Of a stretch of 64,000 nt of DNA, positions 1 to 11,981 are shown piece after piece. The translations under genes were made by a program, and so were the position numbers. This stretch comes from Medicago truncatula. Its lineage: Eukaryota; Streptophyta; Magnoliopsida; Fabales; Fabaceae. Every line of letters begins with the position of its first letter. Position 1 is the stretch's first letter. The notes below the pieces were generated by a model, which saw only the letters and a program-made list of their open reading frames with translations, was not told the DNA's origin and searched no databases. The DNA is taken from assembly GCF_003473485.1 (NCBI RefSeq), contig NC_053046.1, positions 8,070,001 through 8,134,000 of the forward strand. Reading direction: 5' to 3'.

Positions 1-1504
1 GGGTTTGGGGCGTGAAAACGCTTTGCCAAACAGGCACTTAAAGTTTTAATCTGTTTGTTGTAATATTTTGTTAAAAGGATAAATTTCTAGACGCGGTTTT
101 TTAATACTACTGGTTTATAACACCTTGACGTTGTGACATTTTTACAATTACGATCAAATCTTAAAATGTTGTTCCACCTTTATAGACGGTTGAGAAGACT
201 ACCGGTTTCCCTTATGATATCTTTGAATTGATGAAATGGAATGAAGTGGTGGTAAGTAATTAGATTTTATTGTTTATTTATTTTGTTTCTTGTACGTGTG
301 ATTTTTTTTTTTTTTTAGGGATGTATGTGTGATGTTCTTATATTGTAATTTGTAGTTTCCATCAGTATGAGTGTTTCTTGGCCTATAATAGATGCAAATA
401 TATGAATAGTAGTATCAATGGAAATGTTTCTTCATTTTCCAACCTTTCCCGATTTTAGTTTTAAAAAAAATAAAAACTTTTCGAGTTTAGATTTTGGCAA
501 GGATCTATTGCTAATACTCCCTCCGTCCTAAATTGTATGTCGCTTTAGGGGAAAAAATTTGTCCTAAATTATATGTCGCTTTACAACACCAATGCAACAT
601 TAATGTTACTTTTTCTATTATAACCTTGACTATTTATTACTCTATCTTCTTTCAATTCTTTCATTTATCTTTCCCATATTATTTATTAAGGATAATTTTG
701 TAAAACAACTCATAATATCTCTTTTCCACACAATATTAATTATATTTCTTAATATATGTGAAATGCCCAAAACGTCATACAATTTGGGACCGAGGGAGGA
801 TCAATTGAATTTGTGTTTTAATTGTTTAAGTTCCCCTACTATTTGCACATGAATGTGAAGATTCTCTTGTTTCGATGAAAAGAAGATGAAGCTTCTTCGA
901 ATGTGCCTGTACATAGTTATTAAATTGACTTGAGATGAGTTTCGTAAAATAAAAAACTACTTAGGCATTAAGGCATTGAGCTTTTTTTTTTTTTTTTTTT
1001 CTATTTAAAAAAAGCAAAAGAATTCATTGATAAAATTGAGTGTTAACAATACATTATTTAACACACTCCTTTCAACATATTCTTTTTTAATTGATTAAAA
1101 TTAACATAGGTCTTACCAAATCATACCACTTTCCTATAAATTTGACGTTAAAAATATATTATATGTGTTAAAGAGTGTATTAATAATGTTATTATATGAA
1201 TAAAATAATGTAGCAAGGCACATGAAAATTCAGAAGATTTCACCGAAATAAAGTAAGAAAAAGAAGAGCCAAGCCGCGTAGGACAAAATACAGTACTACC
1301 AACCAAAAATATACATTGAGCTAATAATGTAGTGAATGCTGACATAGTGACCCTATTGCTATTGAGAAAAAACAAGGCAACTTCATTCAAAAGAAATTAA
1401 AGTGAAAAAAGTTTTTATAAACAATGCCACTTTTTCATCTTATTAAATAATTTTGTAAGAAGATAGATATGTCCATATAAAAATATAATAGAAATAGAAA
1501 TCAC
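1..1504. other. Intergenic, gene-free start of window
   Basis: No coding region with recognisable similarity is seen on either strand. The stretch is AT-rich, holds one MITE (517-798), several poly-T runs (around 307, 985) and then the promoter of the first AAA-ATPase gene. The longer open frames here have no domain signature and low-complexity composition, so they are treated as chance. Confidence 0.6.
517..798. mobile_element. Stowaway-like MITE (CTCCCTCCG termini)
   Basis: The left end begins CTCCCTCCGTCC right after a TA, and the right end is its imperfect inverse (GGGACCGAGGGAG). The inverted arms extend inward through a shared 'aaattgtatg' stretch. No coding capacity is seen. The same family recurs, more degraded, at 27364-27600, where the internal 'atttattaaggataa' block is shared. 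Class assignment (Tc1/Mariner, Stowaway type) rests on the terminal motif and the left TA; the right TA is lost. Confidence 0.7.
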
Positions 1505-1512
1505 TATAAATA
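1505..1512 (+). promoter_or_regulatory. TATA box of AAA-ATPase gene
   Basis: TATAAATA lies 54 bp upstream of the ATG at 1566, a normal distance for a plant gene with a short 5' leader. Confidence 0.6.
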
Positions 1513-1565
1513 GAAGTATTAAGTTATAGAACAAACAACTATTCTCAACACATACATACACAAAC

Positions 1566-3968
1566 ATGAGTATGAGACCCCCAATGGTTGGTCGTTTCTC
1601 TTCCTCCTCATTCACAAACATTGGTTCAGCATCATCATGGTTTGAGGTATATGCTTCATTCTCAACATTCATGATGCTTTTAAGAACTGCAATCAATGAT
1701 CTCATACCCTTAAAACTTAGAAATTTCATCATCTCAAAGCTAACACGTTTCTTCACAGATTACCAACCAAATAACCAAGTTTCACTTCAAATTGATCAGT
1801 TTTGGGATGGAAGTACAAACCATCTTTACTATGCTGCCAAAGAGTATATCCCTACTAAAATATCCAACACTTACAAATCCCTTAAAGTTGGAAAAATATC
1901 CAAACATAACAACATGGTTCTAGCTTTTGATGGAAAACAAGTGGTGGAGGATGAGTTTGATGATATCAAGCTTAAATGGAGGCTTGTTGAAAATTCCAAC
2001 AATGGTGATGGTTTTGATAATCCAAAAAAGGAGTATAAGGAATATAAGCATAGGTCAAAAGACTATGATGAAAATGGGTTTGTGTTAAGTTTTGATGAGA
2101 AGCATAGAGATAAAGTAATGGAAAAGTATATTCCACATGTTTTAAGCACTTATGAAGCTATAAAAGCAGGAAATAAAACTCTTAAGATTCATTCAATGCA
2201 ATCTGGACCATGGAAACAAAGTGATTTAACACATCCTGCTTCATTTGATTCACTTGCTATGGATCCTGATCTAAAAAATTCTATAATTGATGATTTAGAT
2301 CGATTTTTGAGGAGGAAAAAGTTGTATAAAAAAGTTGGTAAGCCTTGGAAACGTGGTTACTTATTGTATGGTCCACCAGGAACAGGAAAATCTAGTCTTA
2401 TTGCTGCTATGGCAAAGTATTTGAAATTTGATGTGTATGATTTGGATCTTAGCTCAGTGTTTTCAAACTCAGAACTCATGAGAGCCATGAGAGAGACTTC
2501 TAACAGATCTATCATTGTTTTTGAAGACATTGATTGCAATTCAGAGGTGCTTGATCGAGCAAAACCAGACAAGTTTCCAGATATGGATTTTTTAGATGGG
2601 ATTAAGGTTAGTTCTGTTACTCCTTCTCTATCTCATATTAAAAATAATCATTAAATTTCTGTTTTTTAAATTAATATTCTGCTAAAATATGTATCTTACA
2701 TTTATCTCTCTTTTTTTTTAGTTTCAGTTTGGTTTCTTAACTGTTAAGAATTTTCGATTTAGTTTACTCCTTAACTTTTAAAAGTTTTGACTGGGTCACT
2801 TATAATTGTAGGTTTTTTATTTTGAAATAATCTCTTATACTAGTATGTCCATTTCTTTCTTTTTAAAACTGTTCTGTATTTTATAAAAGTAAACCAAAAA
2901 TGTATATTAACCTAGTACTCTATTTAGATTACGAGGTTAATTACAAGTGAAAAGGTACTCTGGTTCTTTAAATGTGAGTATACATGATAGCATATTTTTT
3001 ATGAATTATAAAAAAGAAAATTATACTAACCAGTTATGGAGTGATTAGGTGTGTCTCGATGTTGATATGTATCGTGTCCGACATCAACAAATATAACTAT
3101 TAAATTATGTTATTTTATCAAATTATTATCTGTATCGAGGTATGCGTGCGAAGAGCTTGCTGCCTCACCTACCATTAGGCCTGAACAAATCCTCTTATCA
3201 GTAGAATAACATATTCCAACAAGTAAAAGACTAGTCTTATCAAGTATCAACAGTAAAAATTTCAGTGGTCATTACCTCTCTGCTAGAACGAGCAATTAGA
3301 CAATCAGTTTTTGCATCTTAAGCTCAAAGAATCGTCATATTTTTCTACACGAAAACACTGATATGATATTGCAGTATTATTGATGCCACTGTCAAAAATT
3401 AAGTTTATGTCATTAACCACTAAATATGAAAGGGTAAATGACTTACATTTTGCTAGTTAAGGAAATATGCATTGTCTTAAACTAGTACTTTATTATATGA
3501 GATCTTCATAAACATGTAAATAACTAATTACTTGTTTTTCTTGAAATTGTGGAATAGATGGGTAAGAACATGCCGCCTAGAAAGTTTACTTTGTCTGGTC
3601 TGCTTAACTATATGGATGGTTTGTGGTCAAGTTGTGGAGAGGAACGAATTTTGATATTTACGACGAACCATAAGGATAAAGTAGACCCGGCATTGTTGCG
3701 CCCTGGTCGTATGGACATGCATATTCACCTTTCCTTTCTTAAGGCCAAAGCATTCAGAATCTTAGCTGCAAATTATTTGGACATTGAAGGAAATCATCAC
3801 TCACTCTTTGAACAAATTGAAGAGCTATTGGAAAAGGTTGATGTCTCACCTGCAGTAGTGGCAGAGTATCTATTGAGAAGTGAAGATCCTGATGTTGCTC
3901 TTGGAGCACTTGTTAAATTTCTTCAAGATCAAGAAATTGTGAATGAAGAGACTAGTCAGGAAGTTTAG
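1566..3968 (+). CDS. AAA-ATPase, BCS1-like plant family (At2g18193/At3g50940 type), intact
   Basis: Two exons, 1566-2606 and 3558-3968, join in phase 0 to give 483 codons including the stop. The intron (2607-3557) has GT-AG ends. Domains in order: an N-terminal hydrophobic segment (about 27-45) in the AAA-associated N domain that often anchors these proteins to membranes; a conserved region around residues 168-195; Walker A GPPGTGKS (269-276); Walker B IIVFEDID (316-323); and, in exon 2, the sensor-1 region TTNH (382-385) and the RPGR arginine motif (395-398). Length suits the family (about 450-530 aa). Members are membrane-linked ATPases induced by stress or pathogens, and exact substrates are mostly unknown. 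It is the only copy here with no disabling change and is the likely parent of the three neighbouring fragments. The ATG is chosen for the TATA 54 bp upstream and the typical start of homologues. Confidence 0.9.
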
Positions 3969-5783
3969 AGCCTGCTTAGTGGTGTGACAAATTACTGACA
4001 TTAATAATGCCTTATGTTATTGCAGTTCTTATTTATTTAAGTTATGCTCTCTAGTATATTGTAAATGTATGCACTTGTATCTTGATTCTTGAGTTGTTGT
4101 AAAACTTCAATGCTACATTTTTAGTAGATTCTAATATCCATTACAATTTCAACAATTTAAAATAATATGATAGTGGCAGAGTTTCCAGATATCATTAATT
4201 AGATTGGTTTGTTTTTGGTCAATACAATTTTGTTTTGGTTGATTGTGTTTTGGGTAACTTTTTTCACTGCACATTTTAACAAAAAACCACTTATAATTTT
4301 AGAAGTTTACTTAATTTATTGGAAGTGTACTCTTGATAGAGACAAAATGTGTGTTTTTTTTTTATTTATACGTTTGAAGTTATGATGAAGGACAAGGAAA
4401 GTTTCTCCTAAATTAGTATGGCTAGTCCTCCTATCTATGCAAGTATTGCAACACAAAGAATAAGATTAGGACGCACATTGCACTGTAATTTTCACACTGA
4501 ATTCCGCAACACCAGTAAGAAACATTACATCGGTTCGAGGGAATTGGATTTGAATAATCCCTTAACCAAAGTCTCGAGTTTGACCTTTGTGGATGGAGAA
4601 AATATGGTTGAAAGGAGAGACCTCACTAAAGATGTCCAACGAATTTTTTTGACAGATATTAGTCACCGATAAAATCAGTCGATACTTCACACCAATAATA
4701 TAACTATCTAATAACCAAATATTGAGATTTTCTGCAATCAACAATCAATTCATTTATATAGTTACTAACTTTTGCAAAATCGTAGTGAGTCATTGTGATT
4801 ATGACAAACTAACTTAATACCAAAAATGCACTAAAATATCCTATAATTATTTTTGTTGTTGCTTATGTAGATATGAGGTTGGAGTACATTGATTTGGGAT
4901 AAACTTTCTCCGCTCTATTTAAGCATTAAAGAATGCGTTGCAATTACAAATAAATCATTCAGAATAATCCGTGTTTGAATCTTAACTAGATTAATTTTTT
5001 ATCAGATTTTACTGATCCTCTCATCGAACTATGAATTAGAAGACTTTTTTCTTCAAATAGACTATTAACACACAAAAAAAAAAAAAAACATATTTTGTAT
5101 ATTTTAGAAGTAAACATTTAGCCAATTTCTGTGGTTTAAAATACACTTCCAATATAATGTGTAATTTTTTTAAAAAATGTAGATGAAGAAAGTTCCCACA
5201 AATAATTTGCCTCTCAATGGGCCTCTACTTTGTATAGGCCCAATCCAAAACTACATCCAACCAAACCAAGATTTTGTTGGGTTATTGCGCTTCTCCCATC
5301 AGTTTTTGCTCGTTCCCGTTAAAATAGTCGAGCGTGAGTTAACTCGTGCATGTGCATTTTCAATGTGTGAATTAACTCACGTAGATGTATTTTTCAGCGT
5401 GAGTTAACTAAAGTTGGACGGGAATGAACAAAAACAAATGAGAGAAGATTAATTCTCATTTTCTTGACCATAAAAATCAGACCATGATTCTATAGCATAC
5501 CATTTTAACAATGAAATATACAATATAAGGAACCCACAGAAAGAAAGAAAAAAAAAAAAAAAAAAAAAAAAAAGGCAAAATGATATCTGAAAGCTCTGCA
5601 AATGCATATTTTAGATTGTTGAAATTGTAATGAATATTAGAATCTACTAAAAAATTTGCATTGCAGTTTTAAAACAAGTCTAGATACAAGTGTCTATCTT
5701 AAATAAAATACTACAACACAAGACGACACTTTTTGTGCAGCTTCATTTACCCGTAGCAACAAATACTGAAGTAAACTTTTATA
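3969..5783. other. Intergenic between AAA-ATPase copies
   Basis: The 3' flank of the intact gene (about 4075-4170) resembles the 3' flanks of the other copies near 5600-5700 (inverted) and 8640-8730, so each duplication carried the gene tail along. An open frame at 4418-4672 (84 codons) has no recognisable domain and its surroundings look like degraded dispersed repeat, so it is not called a gene. A pure A-run lies at about 5551-5573. Confidence 0.5.
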
Positions 5784-6344
5784 TTAGGTTTTCGACATTT
5801 TCTGCGGTTTTGTTATTTGAACCTTTCGACTGCGGTTTTGTCTGGATTCAAGCGATTTAAAACAGTTGAACCATAATCTAGAGGTCTTGCTGGTTCGAAG
5901 TTCGGTTTGGTTTTTAGAACATTGTTGCTGACTATAACCTTCATCCATAATAACTCTTGAAATGTCAATTTCTTGAAGAAATTTTATAAGTTCTTCGAGA
6001 ACAACATCAGGATCCTCACTTCTCAACAGATGCTCTGCCACTACTGCAGGGGTGACATCTACTTTTTCCAATAGCTCTTCAATTTGCTCAAAGAGTGACT
6101 GATGATGTTCTTCAATCTCCAAATAATTTGAAGCTAAGATTCTGAATGCCTTGGCCTTAAGAAAGGATAAATGAATATGCATGTCCATACGACCAGGGCG
6201 CAACAATGCTGGGTCTACTTTGTCCTTATGGTTCGTGGTAAATACAATAATTCGTTCCTCGCCACAACTTGACCACAAACCATCCATATAGTTAAGTAGT
6301 CCCGATAGAGTAAATCATTTAGGCTTGCTCTTTGTCTTAACCAC
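5784..6344 (-). pseudogene. Lone second exon of AAA-ATPase (pseudogene fragment)
   Basis: The minus strand matches exon 2 of the intact gene from its splice acceptor onward. The acceptor (GAATAG, exon start at 6344) is preserved and the phase is the same. A TGA at 6317-6315 interrupts the frame just before the [12 protein letters not shown] segment; after it the frame runs open through [19 protein letters not shown] to a longer, unrelated tail. No first exon with the Walker A and B motifs lies upstream on this strand, so it cannot make an ATPase. It is inverted relative to the other copies, with matching 3' flank at 5600-5700. It is either a partial segmental copy or the remnant of a full inverted duplicate. 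Confidence 0.85.
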
Positions 6345-8207
6345 CTATTCAATAATTTTTAGAAACCAATGTAAATTACTCAATTACTTGCATAATTTTA
6401 ACAGTTATACAACAAGTGAATATACGTTTTAGTCAAAGAAATTTAGAGTATTGATAGAGTTTCGATAATTTAGTCCTTTAAATATATTTTTTAAGAGGGA
6501 GATACTCAATTTAGTTCTTGATGAGTTATGCGTTAATCAATTTAGTTTTTAATAGGTTGTGTTGATCAATTTAACCTTTAAAGTTGATAATAAAAGAGGC
6601 ACCAAAGATGAGGTTGCAATTTCAAAAACATTTGGTATCAAAGTGATTGTTTATTTAGTAGGTGAAGGTTATTTTATTTGATGAAGTCAATTGAATAATT
6701 GTGTGCAGACACATTCGTAGAAGCTTCCCATTCATTTGGTAGTTTCGGAGCAAGAGATGATGACTTGATTCCCTTTTTTTGGTAAGAGATGGATGAAGAC
6801 CGATTAGTTGTCCAAATTAAGCAAATTATTTTGTTGGTATGAACGTGCGTTGGCATGAGTCAAACATGGTTTGACCATCTTGTAAAGTTGTTTGGTTGAT
6901 GCTTTGAAGTGGATCAATTTTCATATATAGAAATGGGTTTACATTAAGCAACCAATTCTAGCTTCTATGGTGATGACAAATTGATTCTACAAATTGTATG
7001 TCAACTCAGAGTGTATCTTTTTAGCAAGGTTGAAAATGAGTCGAACCGAGTCAAACTTAGGTTCAATTCAGCTCGACTCGTTAAGAATTGGATCGGCTCG
7101 AAACTCAACTTGAGTTTACCATAAACTTTTTTTTTTGCTCGAATTCAACTCGATTCAAGCTCGTGAACAACTTGATTCGGCTTGATAGCTCGAATCAAAT
7201 AAACCAAAAGGCAAAAAAAACTACCTGTTTGATTCCCTTCTTAAAAACAGTTTTTTAGTTTTTTAAAATTAAAAATTTAAAAACTTGTTTAGCAATCCAA
7301 TTTTACAAGAGTGTTTTTGGAAACTGTTATTTAGCTGGCAAACAATAAGTGGGATAAAGTATAAGTTTGCTATGTTGTGATGTTATTTCTTTGCATACCA
7401 ACTTATTTAATATCACGAGGACTGATTCATTCCTTTTAAATTATATTAAATAAGTTTGAAATAACTTCTATTATTTTTGATTAAATTTTTAAAAAAATCA
7501 TTTTAAAAAATATAAAAAAAAATCTATTTTTTTTAAATCTAAAACAAACGGCCCTCAATTCCGTTGTAAAATACCAGACAATGAAATAAAACTTCTATTC
7601 CATTTTGTTGCTCAATCCATTTAGTTTCATTCCTTCTCTTAAATAAAAGAAATAATGCCAATAAAAATAAAATAAAAGTACAATACAATGATAAATAATA
7701 AAATAAAGAAACCAAAATATATGAAATGAAAAAAAAAATAAAGAAACCAAAATATATGAAATGAAAAATAAAATAAAAAACTCAAGAGTCTTCAGTCCGT
7801 CAGTTTTTTTATTTTTTTGAAGAAAAAGAGTCTTCATTCTAGAAACTAACCAAATATAGAGATTAGAGAGAGCAATAAGTTTTAAAAATAAAAATTAAAA
7901 AATGAAAATGAAACTAGAAACTGTGACCCTTCTACGAGTTTAATTTCTTCTCTGAATTTTTTAAATTCTTTCACAATTTGAACATAGCTCTTCTTTTACA
8001 TCGTTTGTTTTCTATTGCATACTACATATTTTTTAATTCCTCCTCAGCGTCCCAAAATCACTGTGTTGCTGCCAGAAAGTGATGTATCAAGCTATATGTT
8101 TCTTTTATTGTGTTTGATTTCTTTGCTACAAATTTGCTATTCTCTATGTTATTTCCTCTTATGTGATTCTAACTAGCTTGATGTCCTTTTTACTTTCATT
8201 ATTTTAG
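6345..8207. other. Intergenic, low-complexity
   Basis: No supported gene. Around 7030-7195 there is a patch repeating 'gctcga'/'ctcgaa' words in both orientations, typical of a degraded repeat. An AT-rich run (7440-7780) contains an imperfect direct repeat of about 36 bp built on 'aaataaagaaaccaaaatat' (7699 and 7739). Open frames at 6674-6856 and 7595-7837 are low-complexity and treated as chance. Confidence 0.5.
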
Positions 8208-8483
8208 CCTACGAATCACAAGGACAAAGTAGACTCGGCATTGTTGCGCCCTGGTCGTATGAACATGCATATTCACTTGTCCTTTCTTAAGGCCAAAGCA
8301 TTCAGAATCTTAGCATCAAATTATTTGGACATTGAAGAACATCATCGGCCACTGTTTGAACAAATTGAAAAGCTATTGGAAAAAATAGAGGTCACCCCTG
8401 CTGTAGTGGCAGAGCATCTGTTGAGAAGTGAGGATCCTGATGTTGCTCTTGGAGCACTTATTAAATTTCTTCAAAGAAATTGA
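8208..8483 (+). pseudogene. 3' fragment of AAA-ATPase exon 2
   Basis: Homology to the intact gene starts abruptly inside exon 2 at the TNHKDKVD region and runs to a stop at 8483. It keeps the RPGR motif and the conserved C-terminal helix region (LLEK...[16 protein letters not shown]) but lacks all of exon 1, the Walker motifs and the first third of exon 2. The preceding bases (tttcattattttag) happen to resemble a splice acceptor, so it could be an exon of a chimeric transcript, but no upstream partner exon is recognisable. Its 3' flank matches that of the other copies. Confidence 0.8.
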
Positions 8484-8845
8484 CATTTGTTGAGAAGTAA
8501 GGATCCTATAGCTTCTTAATTGTTCATGAAAGACTATAGTCAGCAAGTTTAGAAGTGCATTTTGTCATTTGCATTTGCTACTAGTAAAAGAAGTAAAATG
8601 AAAACTGTTTTTATGTTATTGTGGTATTTATTTAAGATAGACACTTGTATCTGGACTGTTGTAAAAATTAATTGCTAAGTGATTGGTAGTAGATTCTAAC
8701 ATTCATGACAATTTCAACAATCTAAAATATGGCATTGGTAGAGCTTTGACCTTTTGAGATATCATATTGCCTATATATTTTTATTTTTTGCATGAGTTTC
8801 TTATATTTTATTTTTTTATTTCATTGTTAAAAAAACATGTTATAG

Positions 8846-8896
8846 GTCCCTTCGGGGACATCCGATAAAATTGGAGCGATACACATAAAAAAGCAT
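8846..8896 (+). pseudogene. Truncated U6 snRNA copy (5' part only)
   Basis: From 8846 the sequence matches the 5' end of plant U6 spliceosomal RNA: GTCCCTTCGGGGACATCCG, then GATAAAATTGGA, one substitution and CGATACA, about 38 well-matched bases. After 8884 the match decays, with only an AGCATG remnant, and the catalytic core (ACAGAGA region, internal stem-loop and 3' oligo-U tail) is missing. No snRNA upstream element (RTCCCACATCG) or properly spaced TATA is seen upstream. It is a non-functional partial copy, possibly made by LINE template switching on U6 RNA. Confidence 0.8.
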
Positions 8897-9353
8897 GATA
8901 TAGATTCTTAGTTTGGTTGAACGAGTGTGTATTGGATTAGACGGATTAGACCTATGCAAAAGTAAAAGAGGTCTATTCATTTAGTAAAGGGTAGTTATAT
9001 ATACAGGTACACATTCAAACAATTTTTATCTCTATCTCTCTTTAACTATCACATCACCAATGAATAAAGATATTTGTACAAGGAAAAAGATAGATAGTGC
9101 GAATGTGGAGCGACGAAAATCGACGAACTCTAATCATCGTTGGATTGTATTTTGCTGCTGGCCATTTTCTACTTTTATTTATTTAAAAAATATTAAAGCA
9201 TTGCTTAGCTTTCATCGTGCCTATGTCGTGAGTTAATGCTTTCGCACCATACAGCAAGTCTCTTTGTACAACGATTTGGTGATAACTTGTGTGACAATCT
9301 TTTTTTTTTTTTTTCCTTTCTCTCTTCCTATTGATCAAGAACAATAGAGAAAG

Positions 9354-9378
9354 TTATATATATATATATATATATATA
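9354..9378. repeat. (TA)n microsatellite
   Basis: About 12 uninterrupted TA units between the U6 fragment and the AAA pseudogene. Confidence 0.9.
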
Positions 9379-9749
9379 AGTGGTTACAATCTCAACTAAA
9401 ACCTCTCAAAGAAAAAATAAATGTGGTTACAATCTCAGCCCTTAATCTCCTTGCACCTTGCTTCAGCTAACCACCTATGGTTTGTTTAGAAAAATCCTAG
9501 AAAAAAGTAGGTTGTTCCCTTGATTTTCTTGGATCCCAAGATTCTTTTTTTGTTCACAAACGGAAAACCCTCTTTTCAAGATTCTAAACAAATCTATAAT
9601 CCCTCTCTTCAAGAACACGTTGAATATAAAACCCTAACAGAAACCCTATCTCTCTCACTCATTCTTCATCGCTCATCACATCAAAGTTCACACAATTCTC
9701 TACCTCTCTCACTCTTCATAGCTCTTAACATCAAAGTTCACACACCACC

Positions 9750-11388
9750 ATGAGATCCCCTATGTTTGGTGGTTTTTCTTCTTCTTTTACAAACACTGGT
9801 TCATCATCATCATCATGGTTCCAGGCATATGCTTCCTTCTCCACTTTTATGATGATATTAAGAACTGTATTCAACGATCTCATACCCTTAAAACTTCAAA
9901 ACTTCATTGCCTCAAAGTTACGAGCTTTCTTCTCAAATTACCAACCTAAAAATCAAGTCTCACTTCAAATCGACCCGCTTTGGGATGGAAGTCCCAAAAT
10001 CCCTTCTATGCAGCCACAGAGTATCTCCCTACTAGAATATCCAAAACTTACACATCCCTCAAAGTTGGAAAAATATCCGATCATAACAATGCACTCGTAG
10101 CTTTTGATGGAAAGTAAACTGTGGTGGATGAATTTGAAGGCATCAAGATTAAATGGATGCTTACTCAAAAAACCAACAGTGGTCTTTCTAAAAATCCCAA
10201 TATGCAAGCTGATGAGATCCTATATCAGTTAAATATTAAGCCTAAGCCAAAACAAACGGGGGAGAATGGGTTTGTGTTAAGTTTTGATGAGAAGCATAGA
10301 GATAAAGTAATGGAGAAGTATATTCCACATGTTTTAAGCCCTTATGAAGCTATGCAAGCAGATAATAGAACTCTCAAGATCCATTCATTGCAAGGTGCTT
10401 GGCTACAAAGTAGTTTTAATCATCCAGCTTCATTTGATTCAATTGCTTTGGATCCTGATTTAAAGAAAGCTATAATTGATGATTTAGATAGATTCTTGAG
10501 GAGGAAAAAGATGTATAAAAAAGTTGGTAAGCCTTGGAAACGTGGGTACCTATTGCATGGACCTCCAGGAACAGGAAAATCTACCCTAGTTGCTGCTATG
10601 GCAAAATATATCTGAAATTTGATGTGTATGATTTGGATTCAAGCGGTGTGTATAGTAACTCAGATCTCATGAGAGTCACGAGGAACACATCTAACAAATC
10701 CATCATTGTTATTGAAGACATTGACTGTAACAAGGAGGTGCTTAACCAATCAAGATCAGAAATGTTTTCAGTTTGTTTTCTTACTCCCTCACCATCTCAT
10801 ATTAACTATTCTTCTAAAATACATTTCTCCATCTTCTTGTTTTGTTAGCTTTAGTTGGGTTAAGTCTAAATTCAGCAGTAATAAAAATATTTAGACTAAT
10901 TTAAACTGTATTTTTGCACTTGACAAGGTTAATTTCATGCCGCCAACACCTTAGGATCTTGGATATGATGAGACTCAGGATCTTGGATATGCAGCGACTC
11001 AGGGTCTTGGATATGCTGGCATTGCTGCTCCTAAAAAGTTTCTTCATAACTATATGGATGGTTTGTGGTCAAGGAACGAATTATTGTATTTACTAGGAAC
11101 CATAAGGACAAAGTAGACCCAGCATTGTTGCGCCCTGGTCGAATGGACATGCATATTCACCTGTCCTTCCTTAAGGCCAAAGCATTCAGAATCTTAGCTT
11201 CAAATTATTTGGACATTGAAGAACATCATCAGCCACTCTTCGAGCAAATTGAAGAGCTATTGGAAAAAGTAGATGTCACCCCTGCAGTAGTGGCAGAGCA
11301 GCTGTTGAGAAGTGAGGATGCTGATGTTGCTCTCAAAGCACTTCTCAAATTTCTTCAAGAAATTGACATTTCAGGAGAGAAAAACTGA
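9750..11388 (+). pseudogene. AAA-ATPase pseudogene, multiple frame breaks
   Basis: Starts MRSPMFGGFSSS, closely matching the intact gene, and retains Walker A (GPPGTGKS, about 10561) and Walker B (IIVIEDID). Breaks seen: a frameshift after the WDGSP segment (about 9995); a TAA at 10115-10117 replacing a codon in the 'FDGK-VV' region; a frameshift at the AKY(L)KF position (about 10610); loss of the exon-1 end, so the normal donor is missing; a TAG at about 10952-10954 inside exon 2; and a 10-bp deletion in the [11 protein letters not shown] stretch (about 11072). After that the frame is open to the normal stop. Exon 2 also has a 24-bp coding repeat absent from the intact gene. It cannot encode a full ATPase. 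Confidence 0.9.
10955..11026 (+). repeat. 24-bp minisatellite inside AAA pseudogene exon 2
   Basis: Three head-to-tail units of 24 bp starting 10955, 10979 and 11003. The first two differ only in the central 'atga/gcag' region; the third has more changes. In the reading frame of the downstream PKKFLHNYMDGLW segment each unit gives an 8-residue GLGY-type repeat (DLGYDETQ, DLGYAATQ, GLGYAGIA). It lies in the variable linker between Walker B and the second AAA half. Confidence 0.85.
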
Positions 11389-11972
11389 CTTTAGAAATGC
11401 ATTATGTCATTTGCACTTGCTACTATTCTATCTAATATTCATGACTTTCAACTATCTAAAATAATACATTGGCAGGACTTTGAGATACCACTTTGCCTTT
11501 ATATTTTTTGCGTGGGTTTCTTATATTTATATTTTCATTCACGCTAAGTTTTAGTTTCGATTCACACCTGCCAATTTCTCTATATTGGATGCTATATGAT
11601 ACTCGTACTCGTGAATCCCCTTTAGGACATTTTGTCGGAGTTCTTTGATATAGAATGCACATCTATTATGAAGCATATCTTTGGATGATACTTAACAAAC
11701 AATAGTTTCCTAAATGTACTATCCACATAAAAGAAAGCAAGAAATAGCTTAAAGTTAAGATAATGGCTTAGTTTAGTTTGAATCACAAAAATGATTCTAT
11801 TATGAAGCATATCATTCAATGATGCTTATATTTGACATTATCTGCCCTTATATTTTCTTTTTGGAAAATTTTCTTTCTCTCTTTTATAATGGAATTTGGG
11901 AATTTCATTTGACATTATGTGACTTTCATAAGACACTAGTTTTGGACAGACATGTTTAAAAAATAATTGGCA
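11389..11972. other. Intergenic, left flank of MULE
   Basis: 3' flank of the AAA pseudogene, similar to the flank of the 8208 fragment near 8720-8820. A short direct repeat ('tctattatgaagcatatc' at about 11661 and 11798) is present. No gene. Confidence 0.5.
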
Positions 11973-11981
11973 TAAACTAAA
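11973..11981. repeat. MULE target-site duplication, left
   Basis: TAAACTAAA directly precedes the left end of the element and is repeated exactly at 17635-17643. A 9-bp duplication is the hallmark of Mutator-superfamily insertion. Confidence 0.95.

Larger units (their letters stand above)
8484..9749. other. Intergenic with U6 fragment and 5' leader of AAA pseudogene
   Basis: Contains the U6 snRNA fragment (8846-8896), a TA microsatellite (9354-9378) and, at 9640-9749, a duplicated leader of about 55 bp ending 'atcaaagttcacaca' twice, just before the start codon of the AAA pseudogene. The open frame 9520-9753 is this leader and is not a separate gene. Confidence 0.5.

Noticed and set aside
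4418-4672. 84-codon frame beginning MASPPIYASIATQRIRLG
   Set aside because: No family recognised, no promoter evidence, and the surrounding text resembles degraded dispersed repeat DNA.
8180-8483. AAA fragment as the last exon of a chimeric gene (acceptor-like tttcattattttag)
   Set aside because: No upstream exon in phase could be identified; the acceptor-like run is common in AT-rich DNA.
9520-9753. 77-codon frame ending just before the AAA pseudogene start
   Set aside because: It is the duplicated, pyrimidine-rich leader of the pseudogene and not a separate protein.
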